Assembly (NCBI RefSeq): GCF_017592335.1
Contig: NZ_JACNMP010000030.1
Span: 1-35,355 of the forward strand
Direction: 5' to 3'
Origin: Pseudaestuariivita rosea
GTDB taxonomy: Bacteria > Pseudomonadota > Alphaproteobacteria > Rhodobacterales > Rhodobacteraceae
Length of the DNA: 35,355 nucleotides
Part shown: positions 31,948-35,355 of the stretch, one piece after another
Layout: each line of letters starts with the position of its first letter
Numbering within the stretch: the stretch's first letter is position 1
Translations under genes and position numbers: made by a program
Notes under the pieces: model-generated
What the model was told of the DNA's origin: nothing
Database searches by the model: none
The model's input: the letters and a program-made list of their open reading frames with translations, nothing else

Positions 31948-32832
31948 ATGGACACAATTGATCAAGAGTTCGCATCTTTTGAAACCCTGTTTGGCATCGT
32001 CGAAATTCTCGGGCTAGCGTTTATCATCGCACTGGTTTCGGAAACTGTTTGGGATGCGGTGCGCGGCCAGCGCTCAAACATACGCGATACGTTGGCCAAC
32101 GGTGCGATTGCCATCGTATCTGCCCTGCTTGAGCGCACTATCTATGGCTTGATCTTCATTCTTGGATTGGTTGTTGCCTCAGACTTCGCGGTTTTTAATC
32201 TTGCGAACGGCTGGTGGACAGTTCCCGCAGCAATCCTTGCCGCTGACCTCACTTACTATTGGATGCACCGTGCCGAACACAGAATCCGATTGTTCTGGGC
32301 AAACCACAGCGTTCATCACTCCTCTGAAGAGTTCAACTTCTCAACATCTTTGCGTCTTTCATGGATGGATGCGTTGATCGAATGGATATTCTTCATACCC
32401 ATGATCCTTCTTGGTTTCAGTGTGGTGGAAACCATTGTCGGCCTAGCGGTGGTTCTCGCATACCAAAGCTGGATCCATACTGAAAAGGTAGGCAAGCTTA
32501 GCTGGCTGGACCGTGTGTTCAATACCCCCTCAGCGCACCGTGTGCACCACGGGCAAAACCCCGAATACATCGACAAGAACTACGGCGGCATTCTCATCCT
32601 GTGGGACCGGCTCTTTGGAACCTACGCGCCAGAAATAGCAACCGTAAAGTATGGCATCACAACCCCGATCGAGACTCACAACCCGGTGGCGATCAATTTC
32701 AAGGAATACGCACGGCTCTATCGCGACATTCAGCGTGCGGGCAGTTTCCGCGCGGGTTTGGGATACCTCGTTCAGCCACCGGGGTGGCACCCCACACCAC
32801 CCACTGAGAACATATCGGATGGCAGAGGGTAA
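31948..32832 (+). CDS. Fatty acid hydroxylase/sterol desaturase-family membrane di-iron protein
   Basis: About 294 residues with several membrane helices and the eight-histidine di-iron signature: H107-x3-H111 (MHRAEH), H120-x2-H123-H124 (NHSVHH) and H197-x2-H200-H201 (HRVHH), plus H177 in WIHTEK. Members hydroxylate or desaturate lipids, sterols or carotenoids using O2 at the membrane. The start MDTIDQEFAS is preceded by AAGGAA; the longer frame to 31891 would include the operator. The C-terminus (GTYAPEIATVKYGITTPI) is typical of the bacterial sterol-desaturase-like group. Substrate unknown. Likely repressed by the divergent TetR. Confidence 0.9.
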   Translation: MDTIDQEFASFETLFGIVEILGLAFIIALVSETVWDAVRGQRSNIRDTLANGAIAIVSALLERTIYGLIFILGLVVASDFAVFNLANGWWTVPAAILAADLTYYWMHRAEHRIRLFWANHSVHHSSEEFNFSTSLRLSWMDALIEWIFFIPMILLGFSVVETIVGLAVVLAYQSWIHTEKVGKLSWLDRVFNTPSAHRVHHGQNPEYIDKNYGGILILWDRLFGTYAPEIATVKYGITTPIETHNPVAINFKEYARLYRDIQRAGSFRAGLGYLVQPPGWHPTPPTENISDGRG

Positions 32833-32833
32833 A

Positions 32834-33295
32834 ATGGCCGATATTCCAGTCAGTCCCTACCTTGCGTCGCTCATTGCTATCCGCGTCAACAATGGTGGGC
32901 ACCAAGTGCTGTTGATGAAGCGCTCCCATCCTCCAGTCGATCAATGGTGTCAGGTCGCCGGCAAGATCGAAGAAGGCGAAACTGCATGGCAGACTGCGCT
33001 GCGCGAGCTTGTCGAAGAAACGGGGCTGGTGCCCGACAGTCTCTATTCCGCTGATATCTGTGAGCAGTTCTACGAACCAACGCGAAACACAATCGCCGTG
33101 GCACCTGTCTTTGTTGCTTTCATTGACGACGCGGCAGAGGTGACACTGAACCAGGAGCATAGCGCCTTTCAATGGGTCAGTTTCTCGGACGCGATAGAGA
33201 TGGTCGCCTTTGGTGGGCAACGCCGGGTTTTGCGATGGATCGAAGCCGAGTTCATCAAGCGCAAGCCAGCCGAGCAGTTGCGCATCGATGTCTAA
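32834..33295 (+). CDS. Nudix hydrolase
   Basis: A 153-residue protein with a complete Nudix box, G-x5-E-x7-REL-x-EE-x-GL, seen as GKIEEGETAWQTALRELVEE then TGL at about residues 42-64. All metal-binding glutamates are present. The family hydrolyses nucleoside diphosphates linked to another moiety. LYSADICEQFYEPTRNTIAVAPVFVAF follows the box and is more like dNTP pyrophosphohydrolase-type Nudix enzymes than ADP-ribose ones, but the substrate cannot be fixed. The ATG at 32834 lies 1 nt after the hydroxylase stop; an ATG at 32819 would overlap it. Co-transcription is likely. Confidence 0.9.
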   Translation: MADIPVSPYLASLIAIRVNNGGHQVLLMKRSHPPVDQWCQVAGKIEEGETAWQTALRELVEETGLVPDSLYSADICEQFYEPTRNTIAVAPVFVAFIDDAAEVTLNQEHSAFQWVSFSDAIEMVAFGGQRRVLRWIEAEFIKRKPAEQLRIDV

Positions 33296-33349
33296 CAAAC
33301 TCTGCAGTCAATCTCCATCAGACGCTACGGTCTGTAGTCATCATCATGC

Positions 33350-34384
33350 GTGCGAACGCAACCAGCACGGGGTCTCACCTTGCGCCTATTTCTAATCGCC
33401 TGTTTCTTTGTGCTGGCTATTATCGCCCTGATCCTGTGGCGGCTGGCTGATCACGATCTTGCTGACCGCAATACCATAAGCCTTACATTTACAACGTCGG
33501 GGAAAACCGTGTCAGGCACGGTTTGGCTGCCAAATGAAACGCCAGCTGCTGTCGTGGCACTTGTGCATGGAGACGGCCCGCAAGATCGAACCTCAGGGGG
33601 CGGGTACGCGCCGATGATCAACACGTTGCTCGACCGGCAGATTGCCGTGGCATCCTGGGACAAACCCGGTATCGGGCAATCGGATGGAAACTGGCTACAC
33701 CAATCCATGGCCGATCGCGCTGATGAGGTCCGTGCAGGTCTGCACCTTTTGCAGCAGCAGTTCGACGGCGTCCCGATCGGCGCGATGGGTTTTTCACAAG
33801 CCGGTTGGGTCCTGCCGAAGCTAACGCCTGACGACGCAGACTTCTTGGTCTTGGTCGGTGCAGCAGTTTCGTGGCGGGATCAGGGAGAATACTACACGCG
33901 CAGACGCTTGGAAGCGGCGGGGCATAGTTCAATCACTATCGATACCGCGATAGCCCAGCAAAACCTTGAAAACGAGTATATTTTTGGACCAAACGCGGTG
34001 GCTGCCAATAGCCGTGCGGATATGTCGGCAGATCGCTGGCAGTTTATCCGCACCAATCGGAACGCGGATGCGAGGGCTGCGCTAGCAGAGCTTGATCTTC
34101 CTGTCTTAGCAATTTGGGGAGCCGAGGATTTGAACGTTCATCCGACGGCAAACGCTTCGATTTACCAACAGATACTGGTCCGCCGCTCCCCAAGAACCCA
34201 GATCGTCATCTGGCCGGAGGCGACGCATGCCCTTTTGAAATCACCCCAATACAATTGGCAATTGACCGAGGATTGGAGCTTTCGGGCGAAGGCCCGTTTC
34301 ATCGTTGAAGGTCGTTTCGCATTCGCGCCAGATGCCCTGAACACAATCGCAGACTGGATAATCGGGAGTGGCACAAACCGATAG
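33350..34384 (+). CDS. Membrane-anchored alpha/beta hydrolase
   Basis: About 344 residues with an N-terminal hydrophobic anchor or signal (RLFLIACFFVLAIIALILW) and an alpha/beta hydrolase fold. Landmarks are the oxyanion segment LVHGDGPQDRTSGGGY, the nucleophile elbow GFSQAGW (Ser in GxSxG), an acid in WGAEDLNVHP and a catalytic-type His in EATHALLK. Family members are esterases, lipases or peptidases; no closer assignment is supported. The GTG at 33350 and a TTG at 33380 (directly before RLFLIA) are both possible starts and neither has a clear ribosome binding site. It follows the Nudix gene by 54 nt in the same direction. Confidence 0.8.
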   Translation: MRTQPARGLTLRLFLIACFFVLAIIALILWRLADHDLADRNTISLTFTTSGKTVSGTVWLPNETPAAVVALVHGDGPQDRTSGGGYAPMINTLLDRQIAVASWDKPGIGQSDGNWLHQSMADRADEVRAGLHLLQQQFDGVPIGAMGFSQAGWVLPKLTPDDADFLVLVGAAVSWRDQGEYYTRRRLEAAGHSSITIDTAIAQQNLENEYIFGPNAVAANSRADMSADRWQFIRTNRNADARAALAELDLPVLAIWGAEDLNVHPTANASIYQQILVRRSPRTQIVIWPEATHALLKSPQYNWQLTEDWSFRAKARFIVEGRFAFAPDALNTIADWIIGSGTNR

Positions 34385-34446
34385 ATACGCGCCTGCCTGA
34401 ACCACCAATCATTCTTGTTTTTCACAAAAACTGATGAGGCCCGAAT

Positions 34447-35067
34447 TTGGCGATCATTCAACACCCCAGAGCTTTTGAAGTAGAAAACGGTTTTAGGTCC
34501 GAGCACCGCCAGCAGATCGCAGAAGGCTATTGGCGCGCATTCGCAAGAAAGCTTCGTTACCCCTTGGGACCAGAGGCCAAGGCCGTTCCCTTTGTTAAGA
34601 GCGTTCTTGATCCGACTTACGCCATCAGCGCTGTGTCCAAGGACGGAAGCTTTCTCGGTGCCGCCGGATTTAAGACACCCAATGGGGCGTTTATCGTTGG
34701 CAGGTTTGATGATCTGGCACTGGTCTATGGATACTTCGGCGCGGTTCTCCGCGGCCTCACGCTTCAGGTCCTCGAACGGGAATGTGCGGATGGAACGCTT
34801 TTGATGGACGGCATTTTCGTCAAGCCCGAGGCCCGCGGATGTGGGGTTGGCCAGGCATTGCTGCAAGCAATTGAAGCGCGGGCATCCTCCATGGGATTGC
34901 ACCGCGTCAGACTCGATGTGATCGATACCAACCCTCGCGCCCGAGCGCTTTATGAGAGGCAAGGGTTCACAGAAACGTCTGTCACGAATATGGGGCCGCT
35001 CAGAGCCATCTTTGGGTTTTCTGAATCAACGGAGATGACAAAGGAAATTGGCGGGAAGCCAGCGTGA
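34447..35067 (+). CDS. GNAT-family N-acetyltransferase
   Basis: About 206 residues with the GNAT acetyl-CoA-binding motif A near residues 125-145 (IFVKPEARGCGVGQALLQAI) and motif B (VIDTNPRARALYERQGF). The family transfers acetyl from acetyl-CoA to amines of small molecules or proteins. The start is TTG at 34447, preceded 7 nt upstream by TGAGG; no ATG is available close by. The N-terminal about 60 residues have no special feature. It lies 62 nt after the hydrolase and could belong to the same transcript. The acceptor substrate is unknown. Confidence 0.87.
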   Translation: MAIIQHPRAFEVENGFRSEHRQQIAEGYWRAFARKLRYPLGPEAKAVPFVKSVLDPTYAISAVSKDGSFLGAAGFKTPNGAFIVGRFDDLALVYGYFGAVLRGLTLQVLERECADGTLLMDGIFVKPEARGCGVGQALLQAIEARASSMGLHRVRLDVIDTNPRARALYERQGFTETSVTNMGPLRAIFGFSESTEMTKEIGGKPA

Positions 35068-35355
35068 GCCTTCAGACAAATCCTGCCCGAAGCTTGGTTG
35101 AGCAGCTTATAGAAAGGCAACCACTTTCGCTCGCATGAAAAAAACTCGACTTCGCCAATGTAGGCAAATTTTCCTGGCTTAAGGCGGTCAGGCTAAAGCG
35201 GACTTTGGAGCCGCCGCAGCGAAGGCTCGCTTTGTCCGCTCCTCGATAGTTAATCCGGGTTGCGGCGAAAGGGCGGTTTGATTTTCACCTCACAGATTGG
35301 ATGTCAATGACCGCTCTTACGACATTTGCTGCATCATAGCGAGAACCATGCCGCG
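35068..35355. other. Non-coding right end of the window
   Basis: No supported gene. The stretch contains a nested inverted repeat (see separate entry), and the overall look is of degenerate intergenic DNA. A gene starting beyond the window edge cannot be excluded. Confidence 0.45.
35197..35240. repeat. Nested inverted repeat
   Basis: Outer arms AGCGGAC (35197-35203) and GTCCGCT (35234-35240) enclose an inner AGCGA/TCGCT hairpin (35218-35231, loop AGGC). No T-tract follows, so it is not a standard terminator. A REP-like or degenerate mobile repeat is a possibility. Confidence 0.55.

Noticed and set aside
1-35355. CRISPR array, tRNA or rRNA
   Set aside because: No regularly spaced direct repeats and no cloverleaf or rRNA-like sequence were noticed on reading; a dedicated scan was not possible.

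Overview
The window looks like a piece of a marine alphaproteobacterial genome, most likely Rhodobacterales/Roseobacter clade. The basis is the protein style (aerobic cob genes with CobF, CobG, CobE and CobN, DUF1636 beside CobW, PCu(A)C fused to a copper-uptake-associated domain) and tightly overlapping operons. No rRNA, tRNA or CRISPR array was seen. Whether it is chromosomal or plasmid-borne cannot be told from the sequence.

Region 1 (1-124) is the left end of an IS3-family element running out of the window. Region 2 (214-10130) is one long leftward operon plus a divergent TetR gene. In transcription order the operon holds an RND adaptor, RND pump, DUF2461 protein, HAD-like protein without the motif I aspartates, TauD-type dioxygenase, two MFS transporters and a VOC protein. 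Genes overlap or lie within 17 nt of each other, and a palindrome between adaptor and regulator is a good operator candidate. It reads as an efflux and small-molecule modification cassette with unknown substrate.

Region 3 (10131-13705) begins with gene-poor DNA and the C-terminal stub of an MFS gene. The stub abuts an mbnP gene whose own 5' end is missing. Then come mbnH, whose second heme motif is CXXCY instead of CXXCH, and a PCu(A)C copper chaperone. Together they form a copper-handling operon with signs of rearrangement and possible decay.

Region 4 (13714-28770) is a large aerobic cobalamin cluster. One leftward transcript starts at a cobalamin riboswitch (28596-28770) and runs DUF1636, cobW, cobN, cobG, cobH, cobI, cobJ, (cobK inverted), cobL, cobE, cobM, cobB, cobA. 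A second riboswitch (15267-15420) precedes a CbiM-like cobalt uptake gene, an intrinsic terminator and cobF. The set covers uroporphyrinogen III to hydrogenobyrinate a,c-diamide and supplies CobN for cobalt insertion. CobS, CobT, CobR and the late genes are not in the window.

Region 5 (28771-31249) is an insertion-sequence graveyard (two IS3-type 3' stubs, a truncated IS110 transposase) followed by one unrecognised gene. Region 6 (31250-35067) has a TetR regulator divergent from a membrane fatty-acid hydroxylase/sterol desaturase-type protein, with a near-perfect 26-bp palindrome between them, then Nudix, alpha/beta hydrolase and GNAT genes. The right end holds a nested inverted repeat and no gene I can support.
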